Assembly (NCBI RefSeq): GCF_950295315.1
Contig: NC_080164.1
Span: 54,779,451-54,843,450, forward strand
Length of the DNA: 64,000 nt
Direction of reading: 5' to 3'
DNA from: Erinaceus europaeus
Lineage: Eukaryota; Chordata; Mammalia; Eulipotyphla; Erinaceidae
Every line of letters starts with the position of its first letter. Position 1 is the stretch's first letter. The notes under the pieces are model-generated. The model worked only from the letters and a program-made list of their open reading frames with translations. It did not search any database and was not told the origin of the DNA. The position numbers and the translations under genes were made by a program. Positions 1 through 10,626 of the stretch are shown in pieces.

Positions 1-2
1 AA

Positions 3-222
3 GGGGCTTGGGGGTGGCACACCTGGTTGAGCGCACATGTTACAGTACACAAGGACCTGAGTTAAAGCCCCCAGTTCCCACCTCAATGGGGAAAGCTTCA
101 CAAGTCGTGAAGCAGGTCTGCAGGTGTCTTTCTGTTTCTCTCTCTCCTCTTCCCTCTCAATATCTGGCTGTCTCATCAAATAGAGATAATAAAAAAAAAA
201 ATTTAAAGGTTTAAAAAAAAAA
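3..222 (+). repeat. SINE-B
   Basis: Head GGCACACCTGGTTGAGCGCA, the central CACCT...GAAGCAGGTCTGCAGGTGTC block, and tail TATCTGGCTGTCTCATCAAA followed by an A-run. Confidence 0.85.
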
Positions 223-304
223 GTGGCAGAAAGGATACTAATCCAGGACCCCAAATCCTTTTCCTTCCCTCAATTATTTTTCCTTAGCCATTTAGTTTGC
301 TTTA

Positions 305-586
305 TCTTTTTTTTTTTAATTATTCCCTTTTATTGCCCTTGTTTTATTGTTGTAGTTACTATTGTTGTTAATGTCGTCGACTTTGGATAGGACAGAGAGA
401 ACTGGAGAGAGGAGGGGAAGACAGAGGGGGAGAGAAAGATAAAGCCACCTGCAGACCTACTTCACTTCCTCTAAAGTGACTCCGCTGCAGGTGGGGAGCC
501 AGGGGCCCGAACGGGGATTCTTACGCTGGTCCTTGTGCTTCGTGCCACCTGAGCTAGCTAGCTAGACCGTTGCGCTACCGCCCGAC
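305..586 (-). repeat. SINE-A, short
   Basis: Reverse complement shows the complete head and CAACAA tail. The head carries a small GCTAGCTAGCTAG expansion at about 551-565. No target-site duplication was confirmed. Confidence 0.88.
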
Positions 587-717
587 TTCATTGTTTTATC
601 TTATGGGGGGTTATCTAATAAATTGAGAATCATCATTTGACATATGGTTGTGAGAAGATCATTTCAGGCAGAAGGAACAGCAAATGTAGAAGTCCTAACA
701 AAGAAAATGCTTTTTAC

Positions 718-1272
718 CTGCCAGCGCTCATGTTCATCGGGGAAGCAATTACAGAAGCCAGACCTTCCACCTTATTTTATTTTATTTTTTTAATATTTAT
801 TTATTTATTCCCTTTTGTTGCCCTTGTTTTTTGTTTGTTTGTTTGTTTTTTACTGTTGTAGCTATTATTGTTGTTATTTGATGTCGTTGTTGTTGGATAG
901 AACAGAGAGAAATGGAGAGAGGAGGGGAAGACGGGAAGAGAGAAAGACACCTACAGACCTGCTTCTCAGCTTTTGAAGAAACCTCCTGCAGGTGGGGAGC
1001 CAGGGCTCAAATCAGGATCGATTACACCAGTCCTTGCACTTTGTGCCATATGCGCTTAACTCACTTCATTACTGCCGGACTCCCCAACCTTCCACCTTCT
1101 GCACCCCATAATGATTCTGGGTCCATACTCCCAGAGGGATAAAGAGTAGGAAATCTATCAAGGGAGGGGATTGGATATGGAGTTCTGGTGGTGGGAATTG
1201 TGTGGAAATGTACCCCTCTTAACCTATAGTCTTGTCAATACTTTCATTTTATAAATAAAAATTTAAGAAAGA
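718..1272 (+). mobile_element. L1 type-1 3' UTR fragment, split by a SINE
   Basis: It begins with GGGGAAGCAATTACAGAAGC and resumes after the SINE with CCCATAATGATTCTGGGTCC. It ends at TCTTGTCAATACTTTC...AATAAA (1254-1259). It is a strongly 5'-truncated L1 with no coding part. Confidence 0.8.
774..1086 (-). repeat. SINE-A inside L1 3' UTR
   Basis: Flanked by the 12-bp duplication ACCTTCCACCTT (762-773 and 1087-1098), which exactly splits the L1 fragment, so the SINE is the younger element. Confidence 0.9.
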
Positions 1273-1607
1273 AAGTGCTTTGTGTGCAAAAGGATTTAAA
1301 ATAAAACCAGCAGGACTGGAAAAGAGAGGCAGACAAAGAGGGTGGTGATGAGGTGGGATGAATTATTTAGGGACTTACAGTCCAAAGTCAGGAGTTTAGT
1401 GTTTATTGTATGCACTTGAAGGCTTTTAAGGGATTAAGACTCATTCTTGTTTACATTTTGAATAGGTAGCTGTGTTGGCTTGTGGAGAGTAATTGTATGG
1501 TTAGACATAGCAGAGTTAAAGCTATTGATTGGCTAAGAGGCTGTTGTAAATCAGGTACTAGAATTGACTTGGACCTAAAGTTCCAAAAATAGCACAAAGT
1601 AAATTTC

Positions 1608-1817
1608 TTTTTTAGTATTTATTGATTATTTTTCATAGAGACAGAAATCAAGAGGGAAGGGGGAGATAGAGAAGGAGAGAAAGAGACAACTGAAGCACTG
1701 CGTCACAGCTCCTGAAGCTCCCTTCCTGTAGGTGGGAACTGGGGGCTGAGAGCTTGAACTTTGGTCCTTGCACATTGTAGTGTGTATGCTCTACTAGATG
1801 TACCACCACCTCGCCCC
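1608..1817 (-). repeat. SINE-B
   Basis: Reverse-strand copy with TTTAGTATTTATTGATT tail side and the head side ending CACCACCTCGCCCC. It is moderately diverged. The neighbouring stretches 1273-1607 and 1818-2267 hold no recognisable gene or repeat. Confidence 0.8.
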
Positions 1818-2267
1818 TAGAAGCAGATTTCGTAGGATGAATAGGACTTGCTATTAGATTGGATGTAAACAAGGGAAAACAAAATCTAGGGTTTTGGTTT
1901 GATCAGCTGCGGGGAAGGTCATGTTGTTTACTGAACCTGAGGAATGACTTGGGGGGGAAAAGAACAGGTTTAAAAACCAGAAACAGTCTCTTGGTGGTGG
2001 ATGGTGTTGATGTACATGCCTATTAAATTAAAATTTAAAAAAAAACAGAAACAAATCAACATTTAAGTTTTTGATGTGGTAGATTTGATTTAAAACAACC
2101 ATTTGAAACTGTCTAGGAAGCAGTTGGGCCTATGGAAACTAGTCCTATGGGGTCTGGGCTGGAGATTTCTTCTGTTTGGGAGTTTTCAGTATTTTTAAAA
2201 CTAAAAGGATGGAGGAAGTCTATTAGGGAAAAGAGCACAGAACAAAGAGGAGTCTACTATAGAACTG

Positions 2268-2555
2268 TTTTTTTTTTAAGTAAGCTTTTTTTGTATTTTC
2301 CCTTTTGTTGTCCTTGTTGTTTTTCATTTGTTGTTATTGATGTCGTCCTTGTTTGATAGGACAGAGAGAAATGGAGAGGGATGGGGAAGACAGCGAGGGA
2401 AAGAGAAAGACAGACACCTGCAGACCTGCTTCACCTCCTGTGAGGGGACTCCCCTGCAGGTGGGGAGCCGGACGCTCGAACCGGCATCCTTGTGCAGGTC
2501 CTTCCTTCCGCTTTGCGCCTTGTGCGCTTAACCCGCTGCGCTGCCGTCCGACTCC
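2268..2555 (-). repeat. SINE-A, short
   Basis: Complete reverse-strand copy from a T-rich tail to GCCGTCCGACTCCC at the head. Confidence 0.88.
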
Positions 2556-2582
2556 CAGAACTCTTAAAAAGGTCAATATTTA

Positions 2583-2809
2583 TCCCTGGTCGAGCCCCCG
2601 GCTCCCCACCTGCAGGGGAGTCGCTTCACAGGCGGTGAAGCATGTCTACAGGTGTCTGTCTTTCTCTCCCCCTCTCTGTCTTCACCTCCGCTCTCCATTT
2701 CTCTCTGTCCTATCCAACAACAACGACATCAGTAACCACAACAATGTTAAACAACAAGGGCAACAAAAGGAAAATAAATAAATACTTTTTAAAAAATCTT
2801 AAAATTTAA
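2583..2809 (+). repeat. SINE-A, 5'-truncated, with 17-bp duplication
   Basis: Starts inside the element at CGAGCCCCCGGCTCCCC, so the tRNA-like A-box half is missing. The tail is complete. It is flanked by AAAAAGGTCAATATTTA at 2566-2582 and 2810-2826. Confidence 0.9.
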
Positions 2810-2899
2810 AAAAAGGTCAATATTTAATAGGTAGAGAAAAGAGGGAAGGAGAATTAAGGACCAGCTACATTGATAAATTGACTATCACAAGCCTTTTAA

Positions 2900-3300
2900 A
2901 GTCTCCCCCACCCCCAATTTTTTGTACTTTATTTCAGATTTTAATTTAGCATTAATATTCATAAACATTTCCTTTTTTGTTACATTTTAGTTATGGAAAT
3001 AACATATGGATACACTCTCCTTTTAAAGTATCAAATGTTACAAATAAAGTTTAGGTTCTTTTACTATCTGCCCCCCACCCCAAAGAGAAAATCTGGGTCC
3101 TTTATCCCTCCTTACTGGTAACCACTGTTTTGAAATTGAAATATATTAATGCAGACTCTTTCCTGTCTTTTGTGTACATATTATTTTAATGTGTTAGCAT
3201 TCTATGTATACATACTATTTTGCAGCTTGCCTATCATTTATTGGGAGTGTACCATGTTAGCACATTAGATCTGCTTCATTCCTAACCCTTTGAATATAGA
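2900..3300 (-). repeat. possible ancient L1 3' remnant
   Basis: Contains CTGGTAACCACTGTTTTGAA and CATTTATTGGGAGTGTACCA, phrases like those of old mammalian L1 ORF2 3' ends read in reverse. Strongly decayed; only a database comparison would settle it. Confidence 0.35.
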
Positions 3301-3357
3301 AAATATTAAAAGTAAAAATTTCTGACACAGAGGAGATAGTAGACTTACATAATAAAC

Positions 3358-3705
3358 TTTTACTCCTAAAGATCAGAGGTGCCAGGTTCAATTCCTTACA
3401 CCATAAACTAGATCTAAACTACTGTTGGAAAAAAAATGTTAATTGGGGGGCTGGGCGGTACCACAACCAGGTTAAGCGCACAAGGCGTGAAACGCAAGGA
3501 CCGGCTCAAAGATTCTGGTTTGAGCCCCCAGCTCCTCACCTGCAGGGGGGTCGCTTCACTTCCCCTCCTCTCTCAATTCCTCTCTGTCCTATCCAGCAAT
3601 AACAAACAAGGGCAACAAAATGGGGAAAATGGCTGCCAGGAGCAGTGGCTTCGTAGTGTAGGCACCAAACCCCAGCAATAACCCTGGAGACAAAAAAAAA
3701 AATAA
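3358..3705 (+). repeat. SINE-D followed by internally deleted long SINE-A
   Basis: SINE-D part (CCAGGTTCAATTCCTTACAC...CATAAACTAG) runs into GTTAATTGGGG and a long SINE-A that has lost its middle after CGCTTCAC. GTTAATTG recurs at the right end (about 3706). The same order recurs at 4112-4390. Confidence 0.75.
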
Positions 3706-3963
3706 GTTAATTGCAGATAATACTAGAAAATCAATACAGTTATGGTGCTGGTTACGAATGAAGCAACTGCTGAAAGGAGCCATCTAAATGGGTCAAGCCA
3801 ATCTAAGGAAGATTATCCTCTAATCTGTGGCTGCATGCATAATATTCTACAAAGAACTAAACAATTAAAAGAGAAAAGTGCTATTATAGGTTCTTGGAAA
3901 ATAATGCACTTGGCCTAGATTATTTGGTATACGAAATGTGTTCTATATAGAAGAATTAAAGTT

Positions 3964-4111
3964 GAGGGGCCCAGGCTGTGGCACACACAATTAAAGGCAC
4001 ATATATCACAATGTGCAAGAACTTGAGTTTGAGTCCCAGCTCCCCACCTGCAAGGGGTCCACTTTGTGGGGGTGGGGCAGGTCTGCAGGTGTTTATCTTT
4101 CTCTCCCAGTT
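3964..4111 (+). repeat. SINE-B/A-like, truncated at 3' end
   Basis: Diverged head (CCAGGCTGTGGCACACACAA), CCCCACCTGCAAGGGGTCC and GCAGGTCTGCAGGTG are recognisable. It breaks off at CTCTCCCAG, where a SINE-D begins. Confidence 0.65.
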
Positions 4112-4390
4112 TTACTCCTGAAGATCAGAGGTTCCAGGTCCAATTCCTAACACCATAAACCAGAACTGAACAGGACTGTTTAAAACAGTGTTAATTGGGG
4201 GGGGGGGGGTGAACAGGCAGTAGCATACCCGGTTAAGTGTACATGGCATGAAGCTCCCATCCCCTCTCAATTTCTCTCTATCCTAGTAAAAATAAGTAGA
4301 AAAAAAAAAGAAGAAGAACTACCACCGGTAGCCATGAATTTGTAGTGCCAACACCAAACCTCAGTGATAACCCTGGTGGCAATAAAAAGG
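4112..4390 (+). repeat. second SINE-D plus deleted SINE-A pair
   Basis: TTTTACTCCTGAAGATCAGA through GTGTTAATTGGGG parallels 3358-3445, followed by a SINE-A head joined directly to its pyrimidine tail and long 3' module. Confidence 0.75.
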
Positions 4391-4416
4391 AAAAAGAGAA
4401 AAAGAATTAAAGTTGA

Positions 4417-4568
4417 GTGGTCTGGAAGGTGGCGCAGTGGATAAGACTTTGGACTCTCAAGCATGAGGTCCTGAGTTCAATTCCCGGCGCACATGTACCA
4501 AATTGATGTCTGGTTCTTTCTATCTCCTATCATTTCTCATGAATAAATAAATAAAATCTTAAAAAAAA
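4417..4568 (+). repeat. SINE-C with target-site duplication
   Basis: Head GTGGTCTGGAAGGTGGCGCA to the tail AATAAATAAATAAAATCTTA. Flanks AGAATTAAAGTTGA (4403-4416) and AGAATTAAAATTGA (about 4569-4582) differ at one base. Confidence 0.88.
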
Positions 4569-4611
4569 AGAATTAAAATTGAAAGCCACTTATTAGCTAT
4601 TCTTTTGTAAA

Positions 4612-4887
4612 ATTTTTTTAATTTTCCCTTTTTGTTGCCCTTGATTTTTTAACGTTATTGTAGTTATTAATGTTGTTGTTATTGATGACATTGTTGTTAC
4701 GACAGAGAGAAATGGAGAGAGGAGGGTAAGACAGAGAGGGAAAGAGAAAGACACCTGCAGACCTGCTTCAGCGCTTGTGAAGCGACGCCACTGCAGGTGG
4801 GGAGCCAGAGGTTTGAACCGGGATCCTTACTCCTGTTCTTGCGCTTTGTGCCACGTGCGTTTAACCCGCTGCGCTACCGCCCGACTC
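4612..4887 (-). repeat. SINE-A, short
   Basis: Complete reverse-strand copy ending GCGCTACCGCCCGACTCTC. Confidence 0.88.
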
Positions 4888-4962
4888 TCAGCTGTTCTTC
4901 TGTTTTAGGTGAAACGCTGAGATCAACTTATATGAAAAGCTGATGCCAGTGCTAACAGCATT

Positions 4963-5215
4963 TTAAAAAATATTTATTTGTTTATTTACTCCCTTTTGTT
5001 CTTGTTTTATTGATGATGTCGTTATTGGATAGGACAGAGAGAAATGGAGAGAGAAGGGAAAGACAGAGAAAGACAGACACCTGCAGACCTGCTTCACTGC
5101 TTGTGAAGCGACGCCCCTGCAGGTGGGGAGCCGGGGGCTCGAACCGGGATCCTTACGCCGGTCCTTGCACTTTGCACCACATGCACTTAACCCACTGGGC
5201 TACCGCCCGACTCCC
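4963..5215 (-). repeat. SINE-A, short
   Basis: Reverse-strand copy with a slightly shortened tail region; its head is close to consensus (GGGCTACCGCCCGACTCCC). Confidence 0.88.
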
Positions 5216-5309
5216 GTTAAAAGTATCTGACCGAGTTATAGTGGACATTGTGTAGAAGTCAATAAATATAATTTATCAGACCTGCCACATCTCTTCAGTA
5301 GTTTCTTAT

Positions 5310-5379
5310 CCTTCTGTATCTTTTCTTGAGCCGCTTGTGAGCGTGTGTGCGAGGTGAGGGCCCTTCTGTATCTTTTCTT
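5310..5379. repeat. 18-bp direct repeat flanking a 34-bp unknown insert
   Basis: CCTTCTGTATCTTTTCTT occurs at 5310-5327 and exactly again at 5362-5379. Between them lie 34 bases (GAGCCGCTTGTGAGCGTG...) that are GC-rich for this region and that I do not recognise. Confidence 0.6.
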
Positions 5380-5589
5380 TTTAAATTTTTTTTTATTATT
5401 TTTATTTATTTATTGAATAGAGAAATTGAGAGGAAAGGGAGTGAAAGGGGGAGAGAGAGAGAGACACCTGCAGCACTGCTTCACCACTTGTGAAGCTTTT
5501 CCCATGCAGGTGGGGGCCGGGGCCTTGAACTTGGGTCTTTGTGCACTGTAACATGTGCGCTTAACCAGGTGCACCACCACCCAGCCCCA
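5378..5589 (-). repeat. SINE-B with duplication
   Basis: Reverse-strand copy flanked by CCTTCTGTATCTTTTC (5362-5377) and CCTTTTGTATCTTTTC (5590-5605), one mismatch. Confidence 0.88.
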
Positions 5590-5767
5590 CCTTTTGTATC
5601 TTTTCAAACATTTTTTAGGTCCAGTTAATTTTGTTCTTTTTGTAAAAATGAGTGTCATGACTTTCTTTTTGTTTGAAGACAAAGTAATTTATTTGTAGGA
5701 CGTTAATTTTGATAGAAATATCTGCTATTTGTGCTGGGGCTTGTTGTTTGCATGACAAATCAACTCT

Positions 5768-6146
5768 TCTTGGTGGCCATTTTTTCTTTCTTTTTTTTTT
5801 TCTTTATTTGATAGGACAGAGAAATCAGGCAGAGGGTAGATAGCATAATGTTTATGCAAACAGACTCTCATGCTTGAGACTCCAAAGTCCCAGGTTCAAT
5901 CCCGCACACCACCGTAAGCCAGAGCTGAATAGTGCTCCGGTTGGGGAAAAAAAAAAAAAAGACAGAGAAATGGAAAGGGTGGGGGTGTAGAGAGTGAGAG
6001 AGGCTGGGAGACACCTGCAGACCTGCTTCACCACTTGTGAAGTGTTCCCCCTTTGGGGGTGGGATTCGAACCTGGATCCTTTAGCAGGCCCTTGCACTTA
6101 GTACTACTATGTGCACTTCACTCAGTGTTCCACTGCTTGGATCCCA
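5768..6146 (-). repeat. long SINE, split by a SINE-D
   Basis: The tail module (GGTGGCCATTTTTTC) and pyrimidine region are on the left of a SINE-D and the head on its right (CACTGCTTGGATCCC). Confidence 0.8.
5826..5960 (+). repeat. SINE-D nested in a SINE
   Basis: Contains TAGCATAATGTTTATGCAAA and CCAGAGCTGAATAGTGCTCC plus an A-run. Flanked by GACAGAGAAAT at 5815-5825 and 5961-5971. Confidence 0.9.
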
Positions 6147-6151
6147 GAAAT

Positions 6152-6294
6152 TTTTTTTTAAGAATTTATTTATTTATTAATGAGAAAGAGAAATAACCAG
6201 AAATCACTCTGGTACATGTGCTACCCGGGGATTGAACTTGGGACCTCATGCTTGAGAGTCCAATGCTTTATCCACTGCACTACCTCCCGGACCA
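6152..6294 (-). repeat. SINE-C
   Basis: Reverse-strand copy from TTTATTTATTTATTAATGAG to CACTACCTCCCGGACCA. Confidence 0.88.
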
Positions 6295-6304
6295 CATAAA
6301 CTTA

Positions 6305-6434
6305 TTTATTTATTCTTTTTGTCAGAGCACTGCTCAGCTCTGGCTTATGGTAAAGCAATGGATTCAACCTGGGACTTTGGAACCTCAGGTGTGAGAGTCT
6401 CTTTGCATAACCATTATGCTATCTACCCCTCCCA
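6305..6434 (-). repeat. SINE-D
   Basis: Reverse-strand copy: AGAGCACTGCTCAGCTCTGG to TGCATAACCATTATGCTATC. Confidence 0.85.
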
Positions 6435-6670
6435 GAAATAATTTACCAACAATTTTAACATTTAAAAATTTAAGTATTTTATTGATATTTGAATTTTTCA
6501 AGAAACTTCTATTAAAAAGTCTAAAGAGTCTTGCAGGCACTTATGGAGAGATGAGAAATTGTATCCATGTGTCAACTGTACAGTAAACTATTACCCTCCC
6601 CCCGATAAAATGATTAAAAAAATAAAACTCAAAACTACAGTTGCACAGAATTCATCAGAAAAAATTTCCT

Positions 6671-6797
6671 GGAGTGGGGGAGATACCATAATGGTGATGC
6701 AGAAATACTTTTATGCCGAAAGTTCCAGGTTCAGTCCCCCATAAACCAGAGCTGAGCAGTGCTATGGTAAAAAAGGAAAGAGGAAAAAAAAAATGTA
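6671..6797 (+). repeat. SINE-D
   Basis: GGAGATACCATAATGGTGAT through AACCAGAGCTGAGCAGTGCT and an A-rich tail. Confidence 0.82.
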
Positions 6798-6974
6798 ACT
6801 TATAGTAAATAATATCAACTCCCTCTCCCCCATCCTGAATATTTACCATTGGCCAAATATTTTCTGTAGGCTCTGAGAACACAACTGTGAGCAAATCCTT
6901 GCCTTTGTGGTGTTATTTTTTGACTGAGAGGAGGCATACAATACACAGAGATATATGGAATGTTACTTGCTGTT

Positions 6975-7082
6975 GAGTACTTCTGAGAAAGATAAAGCAG
7001 AAAAGGGAGGCTAACATGAGTGAAGACAGAGTACTTCTGAGAAAGATAAAGCAGAAAAGGGAGGCTAAGATGAGTGAAGACA
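6975..7082. repeat. 54-bp tandem duplication, two copies
   Basis: The unit starting GAGTACTTCTGAGAAAGATA (6975-7028) is repeated at 7029-7082 with a single C-to-G difference, which suggests a recent local event. Confidence 0.92.
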
Positions 7083-7086
7083 GAGA

Positions 7087-7243
7087 CTTTTCTTCCTTTC
7101 TCTCAGAGTACTGTTCATCTCTGATTTAGTGTGATGCTGGGGATTGAATTTGGGATGGTGGAGCCTCAGGCATGAAATGAAAGTTTGGTGTTTTTTTTTT
7201 TTTTTTTTTTTTTTTGCATAGCCATTGTTCTATCACCCTGATG
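7087..7243 (-). repeat. old SINE-D with an internal T-run
   Basis: AGAGTACTGTTCATCTCTGA and GCATAGCCATTGTTCTATC frame the element. A run of about 25 T interrupts it near 7190-7215. Confidence 0.65.
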
Positions 7244-7329
7244 AAGTGGTTATTTCAAATAGGGTAGGTAGCTAGTGAAAACCTTGAGAAGATAGTAAAC
7301 TTGAATAAAGACAGAAATAAACAAGCTGC

Positions 7330-7500
7330 TTAAGACTTTTTGAGAACTGTGGTGGGTATCTGGAAGGTGGAAGGGTAGAGACATAGAATTGTGATAGGTG
7401 CAGTATGCAACTATATCATGTAACCTTATAAACTTGTAACCCACTATTAATCACAAATGAAAATGGAAGGGAGAGAAAAAATAAAAAGGAAAAAAGCACT
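7330..7500 (+). repeat. possible old L1 3' end
   Basis: GAATTGTGATAGGTGCAGTA and CCTTATAAACTTGTAACCCA followed by an A-rich end resemble L1 3' UTR phrases seen near 47760-48215. Low certainty. Confidence 0.3.
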
Positions 7501-7742
7501 GCACAGATATCTGGATAAAGAACATCCGAGGAGAGGGAGCAGCAAGTACAAGGCCCTGAGGTGATTTTGTTGGTTCTCTGAGCATTTGGACAATTGCTAA
7601 CTGAAATCGATCATTGCTGCTAGAGTTAACGGTTGCTGCTTGGATGAAGTATCATTGTTGGGGTAAGGTAAGCCAACAAGTGGACAGGGAACTAGAAGGA
7701 ATAAGCCCCTTCCACCTCCAGCCTTTCTCTAACCTCATTTTT

Positions 7743-8012
7743 TAAAAAATATTTATTCCCTTTTTTTGCCCTTGTTTTATTGTTATAGTTATTGATGTCA
7801 TCGTAGTTAGATAGGACAGAGAGAAATGGAGAGAGGAGGGAAAGACAGAGAGGGAGAGAGAAAGATAGACACCTGCAGACCTGCTTCACCGCCTGTGAAG
7901 TGACTCCCCTGCAGGTGGGGGAGAGCCGGGGGCTCGAACCGGGATCCTCATGCCAGTCCTTGGGCTTTGCGCCACGTGTGCCTAACCCGCTGCATCTACC
8001 GCCCGACTCCCA
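7743..8012 (-). repeat. SINE-A with 15-bp duplication
   Basis: Flanked by TCTAACCTCATTTTT at 7728-7742 and 8013-8027, perfect. Confidence 0.92.
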
Positions 8013-8399
8013 TCTAACCTCATTTTTGTCAGTCTAATGTAGAACAGCAAGCAAAGCAGAAATGTAGTTTTCAGTGTCTTAGCCCCAGTACCATAGCAAG
8101 ACATAGAAGAGTGACACTGGAGCTGAGACACTATAGTTTAACAGCTAGCATAAATCTACCATGCATGTGGAAGAAGAGAAAAAGGTCAGACCCTTTTAGG
8201 CATGACTTGTATCTATAATAACTACATTATATACTCCTTTCTTATTTTGTTGTCATTCCCACAGTCTCTGGCACCACCCATGGGAGCTGCTTTTCTTATT
8301 GCCTGCAGAAGTGAATGTTTTGAAAGTTCATCCTACTTGTTTGAAGCCCCTCCCCAATCTTTAGAAGAGTTTCTCCATGACTATTATTTGTTTATTTAT

Positions 8400-8712
8400 T
8401 TACTTTTATTTTTATTGGGGGATTAATAATTTATAGTAAACAGTAAATATAGTTGTTGGTACACATATAAAATTTCTGTTTTCTGCAAGACTTTCTAATC
8501 ACCCAACTAGGTCCTCTACCATCATGCACCAGGACTTGAAATTCCCCACTACCCATAGAGTCCTTTACTTTGGTGCAATTCACCAAACCCAGTTCAACTT
8601 ATGCTTTGTGTTTACCCTTTATGCTCTTATTTCTCAACTTCTGTCAATGAGTGGGATCATCCCATTTTCATCTTTTTGTTTCTTACTTAATATGATTCCT
8701 TCAAAAATTTTT
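8400..8712 (-). mobile_element. L1 type-2 3' end
   Basis: Reverse of the type-2 3' UTR: ATTGGGGGATTAATAATTTA, then CTTTACTTTGGTGCAATTCA, then the ORF2 stop-side phrase ATGAGTGGGATCATCCCAT. Truncated just inside ORF2. Confidence 0.85.
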
Positions 8713-8721
8713 TGGATGGAT

Positions 8722-9000
8722 AAAATTTTATTTAATTTTTTTAAATTTATTTATAAAATAAAAAATATTGATAAGACCATAGGATAAGACAGGTACAATT
8801 CCACACAATTCCCATTGCCAGAGTTCCGTAAGCCCTCCCCTCCCTTGAAAACTTTCCTATTCTTTATCCCTCTGGGAGCATGGACCCAGAATCATTATGG
8901 GGTGTATGCAGAAGGTGGAAGGCCTGTTTTCTGTAATTGCTTCTCTGCTGAAAATGGGTGTTCGCAGGCCGATCCATACTCCCACCCTGTTTCTATTTGA
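8722..9000 (-). mobile_element. L1 type-1 3' end
   Basis: Reverse of the type-1 3' UTR: ATAAGACCATAGGATAAGAC, CTTTATCCCTCTGGGAGCAT, TTCTGTAATTGCTTCTCTGC. It directly abuts the previous type-2 fragment. Confidence 0.82.
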
Positions 9001-9204
9001 TGAGCTGCTGAGAATTTTCTTCTTTTCACTCTATGTCTCCATTCTCCTACTCTCCGCTGTATTCTCCTGTAACACACATTGCAGGAGCCCAGCTGGAAAA
9101 AGGCACTGGGCTATAATCTCGTAGTTTGAAGCAGAAGGAATTTGTTCTTCACCTAAGTTAAAACTTAGAACATACAAAGAACACCTTTATAAAAGGTGGC
9201 TTGA

Positions 9205-9477
9205 GGGAGTTGGCGGTAGTGCAGCAGGTTAAGCACATGTGGTGCGAAGCACCAGGACCAAAGTAAGGATCCCAGTTCCAGCCCCCTGCTCCCCACCTGC
9301 AGGGGTGTAGCTTCACTGGAAGTGAAGCAGGTCTGCAAGGTATCTCTTTCTCCTTTTCTGTCTTCCCCGCCTCTCTCCATTTCTTTCTGTCCTATCCAAC
9401 AATGAAAACAACAAAAAACAACAACAAAAAACAAGGGCAACGAAAGGGTAAATAAATAAATAAATAAATAAAATTTT
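9205..9477 (+). repeat. SINE-A with 14-bp duplication
   Basis: Flanked by AAAAGGTGGCTTGA at 9191-9204 and 9478-9491. The tail holds an (AAAT)n run. Confidence 0.92.
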
Positions 9478-9631
9478 AAAAGGTGGCTTGATTTTTTTCC
9501 TATTGTATCATATGGGTAAATACATGATCTGGGAAATCTAACCATCCTTTATAAAGTAGATTATATAGCATTTATTTTCTGGCAACTTGGTTTTTCTTTC
9601 AGTTAGTATTATTATTGTTGTTACTATTATT

Positions 9632-10203
9632 TTTAAATTTCTTTATTGGGGGATTAATGGTTTACATTCAACAGTGAAATGCCATACTTTGTACTTGTAA
9701 CATTTCCCTGTGTTCCACATAGCAATTCAACCCCCACTAGGTCTTCCTCTGCCAATGATGGACCTGAACCCTCAACCCCACCCTAGAGTCTTTTACTTTG
9801 GTGCAATACATCAACCACAGTCCAAGTTCTGCTTAGTTTTTTTCTTTTCTGGTCTTGTTTTTCAGCTTCTGTCTATGAGTGGTATCATCCCATATTCATC
9901 CTTCTTTTTCTGACTTATCTCACTTAACATGATTCCTTCAAGCTCCATCCAAGATGGGGTGAGGAAGGTGAAATCCCCATTTTTAATAGCTGAGTAGTAT
10001 TCCATTGTGTATATAGACCACAACTTACTCAGCTACTCATCTGTTGTTGGACACCTGGGTTGCTTCCAGATTTTGGCTATTACAAATTGTTTTGCTATGA
10101 ACATAAACACACAAATCTTTTTGGATGGGCATATTTGGTTCCTTAGGATATATCCCTAGGAGAAGAATTGCAGGGTTATATGGTAGGTTCACTTCTAGCC
10201 TTA
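9632..10203 (-). mobile_element. L1 type-2, 5'-truncated, with duplication
   Basis: 3' UTR plus the last ORF2 codons in reverse (GGATATATCCCTAGGAGAAG). Flanked by TTGTTACTATTATT at 9618-9631 and 10204-10217. Confidence 0.88.
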
Positions 10204-10216
10204 TTGTTACTATTAT

Positions 10217-10514
10217 TGCCACCAAGGTTATCCCTGGGGCTCAGTGCCAGCACTGTGAATCTACCACTCCTGGCAGCCATTTTTTTCTTTTTCTTTTTCT
10301 TTATTTCTTTCTTTACTTTTCCTTTCTATTTTATTTGATAGGACAGTAAGAAATTAGGCAGGGGATGGGGGTAGAGAGGGAGATATAGATACCTGCAACA
10401 TTATTTTACCACTCATAAGCTTTCCCCTCTGTAGGTAGAGATTGGGACTTGAACTTGGTTCCTTGAATGTGGTAAAGTGTGTGCTCAACCAAATGTGCCA
10501 CTTCCTAGCCCCTC
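10217..10514 (-). repeat. long SINE (A/B)
   Basis: Starts with the reversed long module (CCAAGGTTATCCCTGGGGCT, CTGGCAGCCATTTTT), ends TGCCACTTCCTAGCCCC. The L1 at 9632-10203 inserted at its tail. Confidence 0.8.
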
Positions 10515-10626
10515 ACACCTATGTTTATGTATGTGTATATATACTTACACTCACACCAGAAACCAAGTTGGCAGAAAATAAATGCTATCACATACATAAG
10601 TATATAACATTTTTTTCTCATTCCAG

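Noticed and set aside
1..10626. Search for FAM161A exon 1 and promoter
   Set aside because: No CpG island and no ATG-led stretch resembling the expected N-terminus. GC-rich spots are SINE heads.
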